A stretch of DNA of 64,000 nucleotides from Qipengyuania aestuarii (GCF_019711535.1 NZ_JAIGNP010000001.1:248001-312000); one strand, 5' to 3'. Numbered from the stretch's first letter, positions 44,908 to 54,359 are shown. Notes: generated by a model not told the origin, from the letters alone. A program made the numbers and translations.

Positions 44908-45564
44908 TCACACTTGCTGCTTTCGGAGTGTCTGAACCACTCCGGTCACGATGAGAAACTGGCCGCTGTAATAGAGCGGCCAGATTATCCATGCGGCCAG
45001 TTCACTTGATACATGTGAGGATTCCTGCGCGAAAAGCACCAGATCACTCGCGACAAATAAGACTGCGCCCACTCCAACCCGATATCGCGGGAAGGTACTG
45101 ATCCACGCCGTTCCTGCCATCGCCCCTAGAAGCGAGGCATAGAAAGTAGCGAACAACCAATTATCCAAGGGATATGTCAGCATACCTGCGATAGCTGGAG
45201 TAAAGAAAAGCAACGCCAGGCCTGCTATCTTTTGGCTGGCGCTGGCCGGATGGCGCATGTGGCTCAGAAAAAGATAGACCGCAACGAGGTGGCTTAGCGC
45301 AAAGACGAGGCCACCTGCCAAGAAACTGAATTCCAGAGCTACATCGCCCAGGGCCCCGAGGGCCATGACCGAGGCGATCAGAGCGCGCCCGTTTCCTTTT
45401 CCGCGATGGCCCGCATAAGCGGCGAGAAATGCGATCCCCGCACCTTTCCACAAAGCCATCCATGCCCCGCCCACCTTTCCGTCCATCGCGAAGAAGTAGC
45501 TGATCGCAAACAGCAGGCTCAGCAGGAGGTATGGCCGATGGTCGATCAAGGCGCGCTTTGTCAT
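44908..45564 (-). CDS. YhhN-family membrane protein (lysoplasmalogenase-like)
   Basis: A 218-residue protein with about eight hydrophobic segments. The start at ATG 45564 gives MTKRALIDHRPYLLLSLLFA; the frame continues upstream to 45699, but that part is polar and would overlap trmFO's region. GALGDVALEFSFLAGGLVFA and GAVLFVASDLVLFAQES match the YhhN/TMEM86 family with its conserved Asp residues; the mammalian TMEM86B hydrolyses lysoplasmalogens. The bacterial substrate is unknown. Confidence 0.85.
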   Translation of the reverse strand: MTKRALIDHRPYLLLSLLFAISYFFAMDGKVGGAWMALWKGAGIAFLAAYAGHRGKGNGRALIASVMALGALGDVALEFSFLAGGLVFALSHLVAVYLFLSHMRHPASASQKIAGLALLFFTPAIAGMLTYPLDNWLFATFYASLLGAMAGTAWISTFPRYRVGVGAVLFVASDLVLFAQESSHVSSELAAWIIWPLYYSGQFLIVTGVVQTLRKQQV

Positions 45565-45619
45565 CGCGCGTCTATTCCCTTGATACCGGGTAGGTGCAAG
45601 CTCTAGGTGCGCAACTGCA

Positions 45620-46987
45620 ATGACACATGACATCCAAATTATCGGAGGCGGCCTCGCCGGAAGCGAAGCGGCCTGGCAATTGGCTAAACGTGGCTTCAAG
45701 GTAAAGCTATCTGAAATGCGCGGCAGCGGTGATATGACCGCCGCGCATCAGACTGAGGGTTTGGCCGAACTGGTCTGCTCCAACAGCTTTCGATCAGACG
45801 ATAGCGACAAGAATGCCGTGGGCCTCCTCCATGACGAGATGCGACGTCTCGATAGCATCATTATGCGTGCCGGAGAGGTTGCCCGGGTCCCGGCCGGCAG
45901 TGCCATGGCCGTAGATCGCGACGTATTTTCTGCCGAAGTCCAGCGGACACTCGAAGAACATCCAAACATCACCGTTATTCGCGAACGGGTTGATGCGCTA
46001 CCGGAGACCGGCCTCACAATTGTGGCAACCGGTCCTCTTACGGCCCAAACACTGGCGGAAAGCATCGTGAAAGCCACTGGTCAGGACCGGCTGGCGTTTT
46101 TCGATGCCATTGCGCCGATAATCCACCGGGACAGCATCGACATGTCGAAATGCTGGATCCAGAGCCGCTGGAACAAGCGCACCGAAGCATCGAACGAAGA
46201 AGGCGATTATATCAATTGCCCGATGACGAAGGAGCAATACCATGCCTTTCATCAGGGCCTGATGGACGGCGAGAAGACCGAGTTCCGGGAATGGGAGGCG
46301 GATACCCCTTACTTCGATGGCTGCATGCCGATCGAAGTGATGGCGGCTCGCGGGATAGAGACTCTTCGTTATGGGCCAATGAAAGGCGTTGGTCTCGATA
46401 ATCCTTACGACACAACGGAGGAGCACCCGCAGGGCCGCTGGCCTTATGCCGTTGTCCAACTGCGTCAGGACAACAAGCTTGGCACTTTGTGGAATATGGT
46501 CGGCTTCCAGACGAAACTTAAATACGGCGCTCAAGTCGAACTGTTTCGAACCATACCAGGACTCGAAAATGCGGAATTCGCAAGGCTTGGGGGGCTTCAT
46601 CGCAATACATTCATCAACTCGCCGCTTGTTCTTGATCGCCAGCTTAGACTACGCGGCGCCGAACATATCAGGTTCGCAGGTCAGATCACCGGTTGCGAAG
46701 GCTACGTGGAAAGTTCGGCCGTCGGTCTGCTGGCCGGAATGATGGCTGCGAGCGAACTGACTGGAGCTGATTGGACGCCTCCTCCACGCACTACAGCTTT
46801 CGGCGCGCTGCTTTCCCACATCACGGGCGATGCCGAAGCAGAAACCTTTCAGCCGATGAATGTCAATTTCGGACTGTTCCCGCCGCTCCACGATGTAAAA
46901 AAGAAGCAGCGCAAGGAAGCCTACACCTCCCGAGCCAAGGCAGAGCTTGGAGAATGGATTGCAGGCACGGACGTTGTCCCCGCCTAA
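45620..46987 (+). CDS. trmFO: tRNA (uracil-54-C5)-methyltransferase, folate/FAD-dependent TrmFO
   Basis: A 455-residue flavoprotein that makes m5U54 in tRNA using methylene-tetrahydrofolate. The FAD fingerprint is [20 protein letters not shown], with [11 protein letters not shown] (catalytic Cys region), [17 protein letters not shown] and [20 protein letters not shown]. Start ATG 45620 gives the normal N terminus. It ends directly against the stop of the EF-hand gene (46987/46988), with no gap. Confidence 0.95.
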   Translation: MTHDIQIIGGGLAGSEAAWQLAKRGFKVKLSEMRGSGDMTAAHQTEGLAELVCSNSFRSDDSDKNAVGLLHDEMRRLDSIIMRAGEVARVPAGSAMAVDRDVFSAEVQRTLEEHPNITVIRERVDALPETGLTIVATGPLTAQTLAESIVKATGQDRLAFFDAIAPIIHRDSIDMSKCWIQSRWNKRTEASNEEGDYINCPMTKEQYHAFHQGLMDGEKTEFREWEADTPYFDGCMPIEVMAARGIETLRYGPMKGVGLDNPYDTTEEHPQGRWPYAVVQLRQDNKLGTLWNMVGFQTKLKYGAQVELFRTIPGLENAEFARLGGLHRNTFINSPLVLDRQLRLRGAEHIRFAGQITGCEGYVESSAVGLLAGMMAASELTGADWTPPPRTTAFGALLSHITGDAEAETFQPMNVNFGLFPPLHDVKKKQRKEAYTSRAKAELGEWIAGTDVVPA

Positions 46988-47455
46988 TCAGCAGGCGCAG
47001 CTCCGCTTTTTCGTAGGTTTCGGTTTCGTGGTGGCGAATTCAGCCGGCGAGAGCTCCCGGTTGCCATCGGCGTCGGCGCCCTCGAACTTTTCGACCGTCG
47101 CGATCGCCCATTCCTCGAATGTCAGTAGATTGTTGCCATCCTTGTCGAGCTTGCGGAACCCATCGGATCTGGTGGAGAGCAGTTCGCTCCGCGTTATCCG
47201 CCAATCGCGATTGCGATCATAACGAAAGAAACGGCGCTGTTCCTTGGAAAGCTCGGTCGCCTCTGGCGGCGCTGGTCCAATGAGACCTTCAGCGTCAGCG
47301 GTCGGCAATGACTCCGGATCTAACGCCTGTGAGATTGTACCGTTCGTTTCCGGTGGGGGTGCAGCGCTTTCTACTTCCGCTCTTCCTTGCCACCAGAACA
47401 AACCAAGAGCTGCGAAAAATAAGGCGACAATGCCACCGCTGACGAATGTCTTCAC
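46988..47455 (-). CDS. Membrane-anchored EF-hand protein, unknown
   Basis: A 155-residue protein with one N-terminal membrane segment (IVALFFAALGLFWWQG) that could be an anchor or uncleaved signal. After a Pro/Glu-rich linker there are three EF-hand loops: DRNRDWRITRSE, DKDGNNLLTFEE and DADGNRELSPAE, the first with Trp in place of Gly. It ends KPTKKRSCAC, a basic tail with a CxC. A calcium-sensing or -buffering role in the periplasm is possible. It sits between trmFO and the squalene-synthase-like gene. Confidence 0.8.
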   Translation of the reverse strand: MKTFVSGGIVALFFAALGLFWWQGRAEVESAAPPPETNGTISQALDPESLPTADAEGLIGPAPPEATELSKEQRRFFRYDRNRDWRITRSELLSTRSDGFRKLDKDGNNLLTFEEWAIATVEKFEGADADGNRELSPAEFATTKPKPTKKRSCAC

Positions 47456-47490
47456 TATCCGGCCCCCAGTAAAACCAATCTTCGTCTAGC

Positions 47491-48135
47491 CTAAACTCCC
47501 AGTAAGCCAAGCCTCATACCTACAATAGGACTGAAGCGATCGCCCATGAGAGGCTGCCCCCCCCTGAAAATCGCCCGTCTGGACAATCCGCCAATTATAA
47601 ATAGCGATCTCAAGGTATTTGGCATGCGTGGAAGAGTGAGGTGCGTTTCAGAACCTCTTTCCAGTCCCAGTCGCAACAGTTTAGCTCTTCCCCACAGCCT
47701 GCCGTGCACCGCTGCATCTGCCGAAGCTTGCTCACTTTCAGCCATTCTTGCGAGGCTTGAGAAAGCCAACCCGTTGGCTTCCTCGAAGCGTGAAAGCGAC
47801 AAAGTGTCCTCGGAAGGTTCGACCAATATCTCTTCCCAACCGTCGATAAGGTCCACGAGCGCTTGATAGTGTCCGCTCCAAGACCGGAGAAGCGATGCGA
47901 GTAGCGGGTCGGGCGGGCTAAGCAGGTCGTCCACGATTGCATGATTGAATTGCTCTCGCCACCAAGCCAGACGGATCTGCGCCAAAGCTGGCTCTTTTAT
48001 CTGCGCGAAGACATTCGTTAGCCGCAAATCGAAAGCGATCAGGTCCCGTAGGGGATCTGCCAACTGGTCATTCGCATAGGCAAGTACGAGGTTCGCCCAG
48101 GCTGGTAGGTGCGCTAACTCATTATCATCCGGCAT
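47491..48135 (-). CDS. Squalene/phytoene synthase-family protein (NDUFAF6-like)
   Basis: A 214-residue helical protein of the trans-prenyltransferase fold. LVLAYANDQLADPLRDLIAF, IRLAWWREQFNHAI and LIDGWEEIL align with squalene/phytoene synthases, but the two Asp-rich DxxxD motifs that bind magnesium-pyrophosphate are not recognisable, and the chain is short. It resembles NDUFAF6, a complex I assembly factor, so it may not be a synthase. No carotenoid or hopanoid genes are near. Confidence 0.78.
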   Translation of the reverse strand: MPDDNELAHLPAWANLVLAYANDQLADPLRDLIAFDLRLTNVFAQIKEPALAQIRLAWWREQFNHAIVDDLLSPPDPLLASLLRSWSGHYQALVDLIDGWEEILVEPSEDTLSLSRFEEANGLAFSSLARMAESEQASADAAVHGRLWGRAKLLRLGLERGSETHLTLPRMPNTLRSLFIIGGLSRRAIFRGGQPLMGDRFSPIVGMRLGLLGV

Positions 48136-48165
48136 ACATCTTCTTACAAGATGTGGATCACGACG

Positions 48166-48810
48166 CTAGCACTGGTTCTGTACTCCGGTAGATCCAGGAG
48201 TTAGCCCCGGCTCAAGGTTCCGATCGTCACGGATAATGAAAGCTGCTTCGTCGCGGAAATTCACATCGCCTACGAATGCTCCGGAAAAGACCGGGGAATA
48301 GGTGTAAACGACCTCAACAAACATAACTGCCTCCTCAGGCGGAGCAGTTATTTGCGGAGTTCCCATACCTTCGAGTTCTTCGCCTTCGCCACCATACGCG
48401 CTGTCGACCTCCTTAGTCCCGATACATCGTTGCCAGTGTATGAACTGGTTATCGTTACGGGGGTCCACCTCCAGGCTGCTCAGAATAATTCGACCATTTT
48501 CATTCATATCAATCGAACGGCCTTCAATTAGACTGCCATTCAAGACGGAACTTACCTGGTCTTCCCGTATGGTCGTGACAAATGCACCATTGTCTGTTTG
48601 GCCTAGGCGGGAAGCATTGTCGGCTACCGAAAGTGCTATCTGGCTCACTCTCATTTTCGTGATCGCCATATAGGCAATTTCGAAACCGAACATTCCGAGA
48701 GATATAAACACTGGCGCGACCACGGCAAATTCAGTCAGAGCCAGACCGCGTTTATCGCTCCTCAGCTTCCTCCAGGATGCTCGTAGAAGGTGTTTCAATT
48801 TGAGTGCCAT
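48166..48810 (-). CDS. TadE-family pseudopilin
   Basis: A 214-residue protein with a short basic leader (RSDKRGLALTEFAVVAPVF) then a hydrophobic stretch running to about residue 50, the TadE pattern of a prepilin-peptidase-processed minor pseudopilin. The rest is periplasmic, with Cys residues in QRCIG and the C-terminal VQNQC. It is the last of three Tad-type genes read on the minus strand, 12 bases after the second. Confidence 0.85.
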   Translation of the reverse strand: MALKLKHLLRASWRKLRSDKRGLALTEFAVVAPVFISLGMFGFEIAYMAITKMRVSQIALSVADNASRLGQTDNGAFVTTIREDQVSSVLNGSLIEGRSIDMNENGRIILSSLEVDPRNDNQFIHWQRCIGTKEVDSAYGGEGEELEGMGTPQITAPPEEAVMFVEVVYTYSPVFSGAFVGDVNFRDEAAFIIRDDRNLEPGLTPGSTGVQNQC

Positions 48811-48822
48811 CCCTATGGGCTC

Positions 48823-49431
48823 CTACGAACACACGCCGACTGTGCTTCCCAGAGCATTTTGTGCACTGAAAGGCTGGTTCTTTTTGACGAAGGTTGCCGA
48901 GAGCTCACGTTTCGCGCTGGCGTTGTCGTAGAACGGAATTTTGAAGAGCGGCTCGTAGCTGGCAGTTACAGTATAAACTACAACGTCGTTCGCTCCGCCG
49001 TTTCCGTTGACCCCGATGTCCTCGTCCCACTGGCCGTTGCCATTTTCATCGACGAAGTTTTCGTCATTGTTGCAAAAGCCATCGCCATCCGCGTCGTTGA
49101 ATTGTTCCGGTCGCTCGATATCATCGAAATCGAAGTAGCTTTTGCGCTCTGGAGTTATCGTCGCACCAGGAGCAACGCGGCGGACAAGTTTGGTCAATTC
49201 CGCATCCGATAGATCGGGATCCCCCGTTTCAAGCGACACTTCGCGGGATACCGATTGCGCTGCCCCGTTCAGTACGGCCTGAGTGTATGCCATCTGGCCG
49301 ATATCCATCATGCCCAGAACCATGGTGATGAATACGACCGATACGATGCCGAATTCCATCAGCGTCGCGCCTTCTTCGTCTGCGCGCAGCGCCTCCGATT
49401 TGAAGGGCGTGGCTCTGATCAATCGCGTCAC
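48823..49431 (-). CDS. TadE-family pseudopilin
   Basis: A 202-residue TadE-like protein: DEEGATLMEFGIVSVVFITM is the processing site and hydrophobic stem. Between residues about 105-140 an Asp/Asn-rich patch (DGDGFCNNDENFVDENGNG) resembles calcium-binding repeats, an unusual insertion for TadE. Start overlaps the TadG stop as ATGA. A role in a Flp/Tad-type surface structure is likely. Confidence 0.85.
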   Translation of the reverse strand: MTRLIRATPFKSEALRADEEGATLMEFGIVSVVFITMVLGMMDIGQMAYTQAVLNGAAQSVSREVSLETGDPDLSDAELTKLVRRVAPGATITPERKSYFDFDDIERPEQFNDADGDGFCNNDENFVDENGNGQWDEDIGVNGNGGANDVVVYTVTASYEPLFKIPFYDNASAKRELSATFVKKNQPFSAQNALGSTVGVCS

Positions 49432-51368
49432 TGCGTAATCCTCAGTTCGCCGACGTTCTTTGCGATTTCCTGAAAAGCTCTTTCGAGCTCATTCGCACTG
49501 TTGGCGGTAAAACTGCTTTCCGGTGAGCCACACGTCGTCAATGTGCTGGTTAGCTGTGTGGAAAGAGCAATAACCCAGACGCGAATGCCCTTGGCCTTCA
49601 CGGCCGCACAAGTTGCGAGAAGACGCTGGTTGTGCCGCTCATCCTGCTCCGAAAAACCGTCCGCTGTCACGCGCTGATCATGCCATTCTACCCCCCATGC
49701 AGATTGAGCGTAGCTGGTATCCATCGCACCGTCGGTCATAAACACGATATGGCGCGCAACTTCTCCGCCATTTTCGGCGACCTTGTTGACATTGGTGCCA
49801 AAGATACCTTGTGGTGACGAAAGTCTCGCCCCCCAGATCATGCCGATGCTGTGATAGGTTCCGCCGAGGGGTGTAAGCGAGTCCGCATAGGCGTAGAAGT
49901 CGGATTTGGACATCTCCGAAAGCAGTTGCGCTTTGACTGGGCATGAAGAACCGACCGCGATACCGTCGTCGCTTTTTGCGGCCCTCTCCAAGCGATTTTT
50001 TTGCCTATTGGTCCGGACATAGGCCAGTTCTGGCCACATGGGACGCCAGCGTGTTGCGTCGGACTCGGGGACTCGATCGATGTCGAGATCAAACAGGCCT
50101 TCCGGACTAAATCCGACTTGGGAAGAGTACCGAATATTCCCTGCATTGACCGTATCGCGCTCTTCGATACATCCGGCCCACCGGTAATTCTGATTGGTCC
50201 CGTTCGGTCCATTCAGCGTGCTGGTGTTCGCACCAGTTTTGTATACCGATACGTCGATGTCCTTCACTTGCGCGTATACGAATTTATCGAAGACTCTTAC
50301 AGTCTCTTTTTTGTAGATTGGCTCTTCGATTGCCTTCCGGACATAAAAGTAATTTCGCGAAGCTGATCGGCTAGCAATCCAATAGTTGCGCCACGACTTT
50401 CTGTAGCACACATATTCAGTTCGGGTTTGCCCGTAAGTCTGAACCGTTTCGGTAATCCGATTTCCGTTTGTATCGATATAAGTCTTTGTCGAGGTTTCAG
50501 GGCCGGTAGATGTCCAGTTGGTGTTATTGGGTTGATTGCTGTCACAATCCCGGTCTCGTGTCCAAGACCCTCTATAATCCTGCCAATTACTCCAATCCTG
50601 ATCCCCCACCGATTGACTATCGACATAATAAGGGGGTTTATAAGCTTCTACTTCGTCGGTATCGCGTTCGACGTCATTGTAAGTGGGATATCTCGACTGG
50701 ATATCCATCTTGTTGACGATCCAGTTGCCACTAAGCAGGTGGCCGACGTTAACCGACTGGTTGTAAGGCACAAAGCCGTAACGAATTCGTGCGTTTGTAT
50801 CTTTGGTCGTCTCTTCGAGATTGTCGAAGAAATTTTTCATGGCCGACCGGAGAGCGGTGATGCGACGCGTGCCATCGGAACTACTGATCGCCCAATCCAT
50901 CGATCCGGTCGTGTCGAGAACCATCACCACGTCCGAGTTGCCGATCGACATGCTTGCCGAACAGGTTACGGAGACGGGAATGTCGTCAATGCCGAGAATG
51001 TTCACGACTAGCGTGTTAACCGACGTCGACGCAGTTCCCTCCACGGAATTGCCGTCGTCGTCCGACGTGAAGCGAACCTGAGGTTGCTCGACATCCGAAA
51101 CGCCGGAGAAGTTTACATCGAAATAAGTCTTAGCTGCGATCAGCGCGGTGTCATCGAAGCCTTGCGTGGTAACGGTCTTCCGACCTGCGAGCGCACCAGC
51201 GTCGCAGGCATTTTGCAAGCGGCTCTGGACTTGATAGGCCCGCGACATGTCTACCCCGCCCCCGACAAGGCCAGCCATCACGAAGATGGCAGCCGCGGTG
51301 AGCGGAAAGACGTTCCCAGCTTCGTTATCACGAAACTGTCTCAGAACCCGGCAACGATTAAGCGTCAT
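49428..51368 (-). CDS. TadG-like pilus-assembly protein with vWA domain
   Basis: A 646-residue protein. The N terminus has the TadG-like leader and one membrane segment (GNVFPLTAAAIFVMAGLVGG, VDMSRAYQVQSRLQNACDAG). A von Willebrand factor A domain begins at about residue 147; the MIDAS is Asp152 in VLDTTGSMDWA. A long Tyr/Trp/Arg/Asp-rich insertion (about 225-460) splits the vWA fold, which resumes with YHSIGMIWGARLSS and VFMTDGAMDT. Likely a surface adhesin-like subunit. No tadA, B, C, Z or cpaB-F genes are in the window. Confidence 0.87.
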   Translation of the reverse strand: MTLNRCRVLRQFRDNEAGNVFPLTAAAIFVMAGLVGGGVDMSRAYQVQSRLQNACDAGALAGRKTVTTQGFDDTALIAAKTYFDVNFSGVSDVEQPQVRFTSDDDGNSVEGTASTSVNTLVVNILGIDDIPVSVTCSASMSIGNSDVVMVLDTTGSMDWAISSSDGTRRITALRSAMKNFFDNLEETTKDTNARIRYGFVPYNQSVNVGHLLSGNWIVNKMDIQSRYPTYNDVERDTDEVEAYKPPYYVDSQSVGDQDWSNWQDYRGSWTRDRDCDSNQPNNTNWTSTGPETSTKTYIDTNGNRITETVQTYGQTRTEYVCYRKSWRNYWIASRSASRNYFYVRKAIEEPIYKKETVRVFDKFVYAQVKDIDVSVYKTGANTSTLNGPNGTNQNYRWAGCIEERDTVNAGNIRYSSQVGFSPEGLFDLDIDRVPESDATRWRPMWPELAYVRTNRQKNRLERAAKSDDGIAVGSSCPVKAQLLSEMSKSDFYAYADSLTPLGGTYHSIGMIWGARLSSPQGIFGTNVNKVAENGGEVARHIVFMTDGAMDTSYAQSAWGVEWHDQRVTADGFSEQDERHNQRLLATCAAVKAKGIRVWVIALSTQLTSTLTTCGSPESSFTANSANELERAFQEIAKNVGELRITQ

Positions 51369-51432
51369 GTGTCCGCCTCAAACAATAATTCAAGGCAGCG
51401 CTCTATCGCTCGTTTCGCTAATATTTCGCTAA

Positions 51433-51455
51433 GGCGGATGGTTAAACCACCCGCC
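51433..51455 (-). terminator. Possible terminator after pdhB
   Basis: GGCGGATGG (51433-51441) and CCACCCGCC (51447-51455) form a 9-base stem with one G-U pair and a 5-base loop, between the pdhB stop and the TadG start. Read on the minus strand it is followed by TTAGCG, so the T-run is weak. It probably separates pdhAB from the Tad genes. Confidence 0.45.
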
Positions 51456-51459
51456 CTGC

Positions 51460-52839
51460 TCAGTCGCGATAGCAGACTTTCTTGGCCGCTTTCACGATCT
51501 TGGGCGTATCGATCAGCGCCAGTTTCTCGAGGTTTGCGGCATAGGGAAGAGGCACATCCTCGTCGCATACCCGCGTTACGGGGGCATCGAGATGATCGAA
51601 GCCTTCCTCCATGCAGATCGCGACGATTTCCGAAGCGATCGAGCAGGTCGGCCAGCCTTCTTCGGCGATGACCATGCGATTGGTTTTCTTCAGGCTTTCG
51701 AGCACTGTTTCCTTGTCGAGCGGGCGCAGGGTCCGCAGGTCGATTACCTCGGCATCGATGCCCTCTTCCGCCAGCTGTTCGGCAGCCTCGAGGGCGAGCC
51801 CAACCGCGATCGAGTACGACACGATCGTCACGTCGGAGCCTTCACGCACGATCCGTGCCTTGCCGATCGGAAGGACGTGGTCATCAAGTTCCGGAAGCTC
51901 GAAGCTGCGCCCGTAAACAAGCTCGTTTTCGAGAAATACGACGGGGTCTTCGCAGCGAATCGCAGCCTTCATCAGGCCCTTTGCATCGGACGCATCGTAA
52001 GGCGCGATGACGATCAGGCCCGGGACACTGGCATACCACGGACCGTAATTCTGGCTGTGCTGCGCGCCAACGCGGCTCGCTGCGGCATTCGGACCACGGA
52101 AAACGACCGGGCAGCGCATCTGGCCTCCGGACATGTAATTGGTCTTGGCTGCCGAGTTGATGATGTGATCGATTGCCTGCATCGCGAAGTTGAAAGTCAT
52201 GAACTCCACGATCGGACGCAGACCACCCATCGCAGCGCCCGTCCCGATACCGGCAAAGCCATATTCGGTAATCGGCGTGTCGATCACGCGCTTGGGGCCG
52301 AATTCGTCAAGCAGGCCCTGCGTGACCTTGTAAGCGCCTTGATACTGGGCGACTTCCTCACCCATGACGAAAACGCGTTCATCACGGCGCATTTCCTCGG
52401 CCATCGCATCGCGCAGCGCCTCGCGGACTGTGACGGTCGCCATATTGGTGCCGTGCGGAATCTCGGGATCCTTCACATCGGTCTTTTTGGCGGGCTTGGT
52501 GATCTCGGCTTCGGACGCGTCGCGGCCGACATCCTTGCCTTCCCCCGGAACGTCCTCGCTCTCGGGAGCCGAAGCGGCAACTTCGGAAGCGTCTTCGCCC
52601 TCTGCCGCGAGCATCGCGATGACAGTACCGACAGCTACGTTCTCCGTACCTTCCGCGACCAGAATTTTCCCGAGCGTGCCTTCGTCGACAGCTTCGAATT
52701 CCATGGTTGCCTTGTCGGTTTCGATCTCGGCGATGATATCGCCGGCGACGATTTCGTCACCTTCCTGCTTGAGCCATTTTGCCAGCGTGCCCTCTTCCAT
52801 TGTGGGCGACAAGGCGGGCATTTTGAGTTCGATCGCCAT
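51460..52839 (-). CDS. pdhB: Pyruvate dehydrogenase E1 beta subunit with N-terminal lipoyl domain
   Basis: A 459-residue subunit. Residues 1-80 are a lipoyl domain with Lys43 in ETDKATMEF, nearly the same as that of PdhC. A linker with many acidic residues follows, then the transketolase-like E1 beta domain from about 130 ([60 protein letters not shown]). Lipoyl-E1 beta fusions are known in alphaproteobacteria. It starts 3 bases after pdhA. Confidence 0.96.
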   Translation of the reverse strand: MAIELKMPALSPTMEEGTLAKWLKQEGDEIVAGDIIAEIETDKATMEFEAVDEGTLGKILVAEGTENVAVGTVIAMLAAEGEDASEVAASAPESEDVPGEGKDVGRDASEAEITKPAKKTDVKDPEIPHGTNMATVTVREALRDAMAEEMRRDERVFVMGEEVAQYQGAYKVTQGLLDEFGPKRVIDTPITEYGFAGIGTGAAMGGLRPIVEFMTFNFAMQAIDHIINSAAKTNYMSGGQMRCPVVFRGPNAAASRVGAQHSQNYGPWYASVPGLIVIAPYDASDAKGLMKAAIRCEDPVVFLENELVYGRSFELPELDDHVLPIGKARIVREGSDVTIVSYSIAVGLALEAAEQLAEEGIDAEVIDLRTLRPLDKETVLESLKKTNRMVIAEEGWPTCSIASEIVAICMEEGFDHLDAPVTRVCDEDVPLPYAANLEKLALIDTPKIVKAAKKVCYRD

Positions 52840-52842
52840 GGC

Positions 52843-53913
52843 TCAATACTCCTCCACCAGAACATCGGTGTAGAGTTCGGATGCTTCTGGCTCCGGAGAA
52901 TTTTCAGCAAAATCCGCGGCTTCGCTAACGAGCTTGCGGATATCCTTGTCGATGGCCTTCAACTCTTCATCCTTGCTGCCCTGCTCGATCAGGATCTTTT
53001 TCAGGTTCTCGATCGGATCCTTGTGATCCTTCATATCCTGGACCTCTTCACGCGACCGGTACTTTGCAGGGTCGGACATCGAGTGACCGCGATAACGATA
53101 GGTTTCGCACTCCATCAGGACCGGGCCCTTGCCCTCGCGGACATGTTTGAAGGCGATCTCGGCGGCCTGACGCACTTCGAGCACATCCATGCCGTTGACC
53201 TTCATGCCCGGAATGCGGAACGCAGTGCCGCGCCGGTAAAATTCGGTTTCGGCAGAGCTGCGGCTAACGGCCGTACCCATGGCGTACTGGTTGTTTTCGA
53301 TCACGAAAACAATCGGAAGCTTCCAGAGCGATGCCATGTTGAAGGTTTCGTAAACCTGCCCTTGGTTCGCGGCACCATCGCCGAAATAGGCGAGGCAGAG
53401 ACCACCATCCTCATTGTACTGGTGAGCGAGCGCCAGACCGCCTCCGAGCGCGACTTGCGCGCCGACGATGCCATGGCCGCCGTAAAACTTGTGCTCGGTC
53501 GAGAACATATGCATCGACCCGCCCTTACCCTTGGAAATGCCGGCCTCCCGGCCGGTCAATTCGGCCATGATGACCTTAGGGTCGATCCCATAGGCCAGCA
53601 TGTGGCCATGATCGCGATATCCGGTGATGACGCTGTCCTTATCACCATCGAGAGCGGATTGCAGACCGATGGCAACAGCTTCCTGACCGATATACAGGTG
53701 GCAGAAGCCGCCGATCAGTCCGAGTCCGTAGAGCTGCCCGGCGCGCTCTTCGAAACGGCGGATGAGGAGCATCTGCTCGTAAAACTTGTGCATCTGCTCA
53801 GGCGACGCATCGAAGCGCTTGCTCTTTTCGAACTCCTCCTGAAGGGAGCCGAGAGCGAAATCGTGGTTCTCCGCGGGGCTGCGCGGCGTGCTGCTTTTAG
53901 GGGCCTTGGCCAA
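52843..53913 (-). CDS. pdhA: Pyruvate dehydrogenase E1 alpha subunit
   Basis: A 356-residue thiamine-diphosphate subunit. The ThDP motif is GDGAANQGQVYETFNMASLW ending in VFVIENNQYAMG, and the phosphorylation-loop-like stretch is YRYRGHSMSDPAKYRSREEV. The frame is open upstream to 53985, but TTG 53913 (MAKAPKSSTPRSP) fits relatives and has GGGACGAG upstream, so I take TTG. It forms E1 with pdhB, directly downstream; E2 and E3 are near 11-16 kb. Confidence 0.95.
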   Translation of the reverse strand: MAKAPKSSTPRSPAENHDFALGSLQEEFEKSKRFDASPEQMHKFYEQMLLIRRFEERAGQLYGLGLIGGFCHLYIGQEAVAIGLQSALDGDKDSVITGYRDHGHMLAYGIDPKVIMAELTGREAGISKGKGGSMHMFSTEHKFYGGHGIVGAQVALGGGLALAHQYNEDGGLCLAYFGDGAANQGQVYETFNMASLWKLPIVFVIENNQYAMGTAVSRSSAETEFYRRGTAFRIPGMKVNGMDVLEVRQAAEIAFKHVREGKGPVLMECETYRYRGHSMSDPAKYRSREEVQDMKDHKDPIENLKKILIEQGSKDEELKAIDKDIRKLVSEAADFAENSPEPEASELYTDVLVEEY

Positions 53914-54044
53914 AATATCTCGTCCCTTTTCCAGTCGGGGAATTCTCTCGCTGCGCCTATAGCCACAGCGCCGCGCAGAGCGCAACGGCCCGCTTCATCT
54001 GCATACGAAAACCTTACGGAATTGCCGAGCTCGAGCGCGGCCGA

Positions 54045-54359
54045 TCAGTCGTCCAGCTTGATTACGACTTCGTCCGGATGGACGACATTGAGCTGGCTGC
54101 GAAGAAGTTCGCCGACCATGTCGGGATCCGCATGATCGGGATGCAAAAGAGCGACCTTGTTTTCCAGAGCCGCGCGATCTTTCTCGAGCGCAGCGAGCTG
54201 GGCTTTGCGCTGATCCAGGAGGCGGAGATTCTCACTCCACGCAAGAAGCCCGGACGGACCTGCAATCGCCAGGCCGCCGATGACAAGCAGCACGAAAAGC
54301 GCCGCGCTTTGCGTCGCCTTTTGCTTCCGCACCAGATCGAGTCTGCCCCTGCTTCTCAT
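54045..54359 (-). CDS. ftsB: FtsB/DivIC-family septum formation initiator
   Basis: A 104-residue bitopic division protein. A short basic N terminus (MRSRGRLDLVRKQKATQ) leads into one membrane helix (SAALFVLLVIGGLAIAGPSG), followed by a leucine-zipper-like coiled coil (LRLLDQRKAQLAALEKDRAA) and a conserved end with Asp/Pro (HPDEVVIKLDD). It would act with FtsL and FtsQ. The frame is open to TTG 54395, but ATG 54359 gives the usual length. It lies upstream of pdhA with a 131-base gap. Confidence 0.85.
   Translation of the reverse strand: MRSRGRLDLVRKQKATQSAALFVLLVIGGLAIAGPSGLLAWSENLRLLDQRKAQLAALEKDRAALENKVALLHPDHADPDMVGELLRSQLNVVHPDEVVIKLDD

Noticed and set aside
51592..54135. An 847-codon open frame on the plus strand
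   Set aside because: It is the antisense shadow of pdhB and pdhA, which have unmistakable family motifs; the shadow protein has no recognisable domain and is an effect of GC-rich codon bias.
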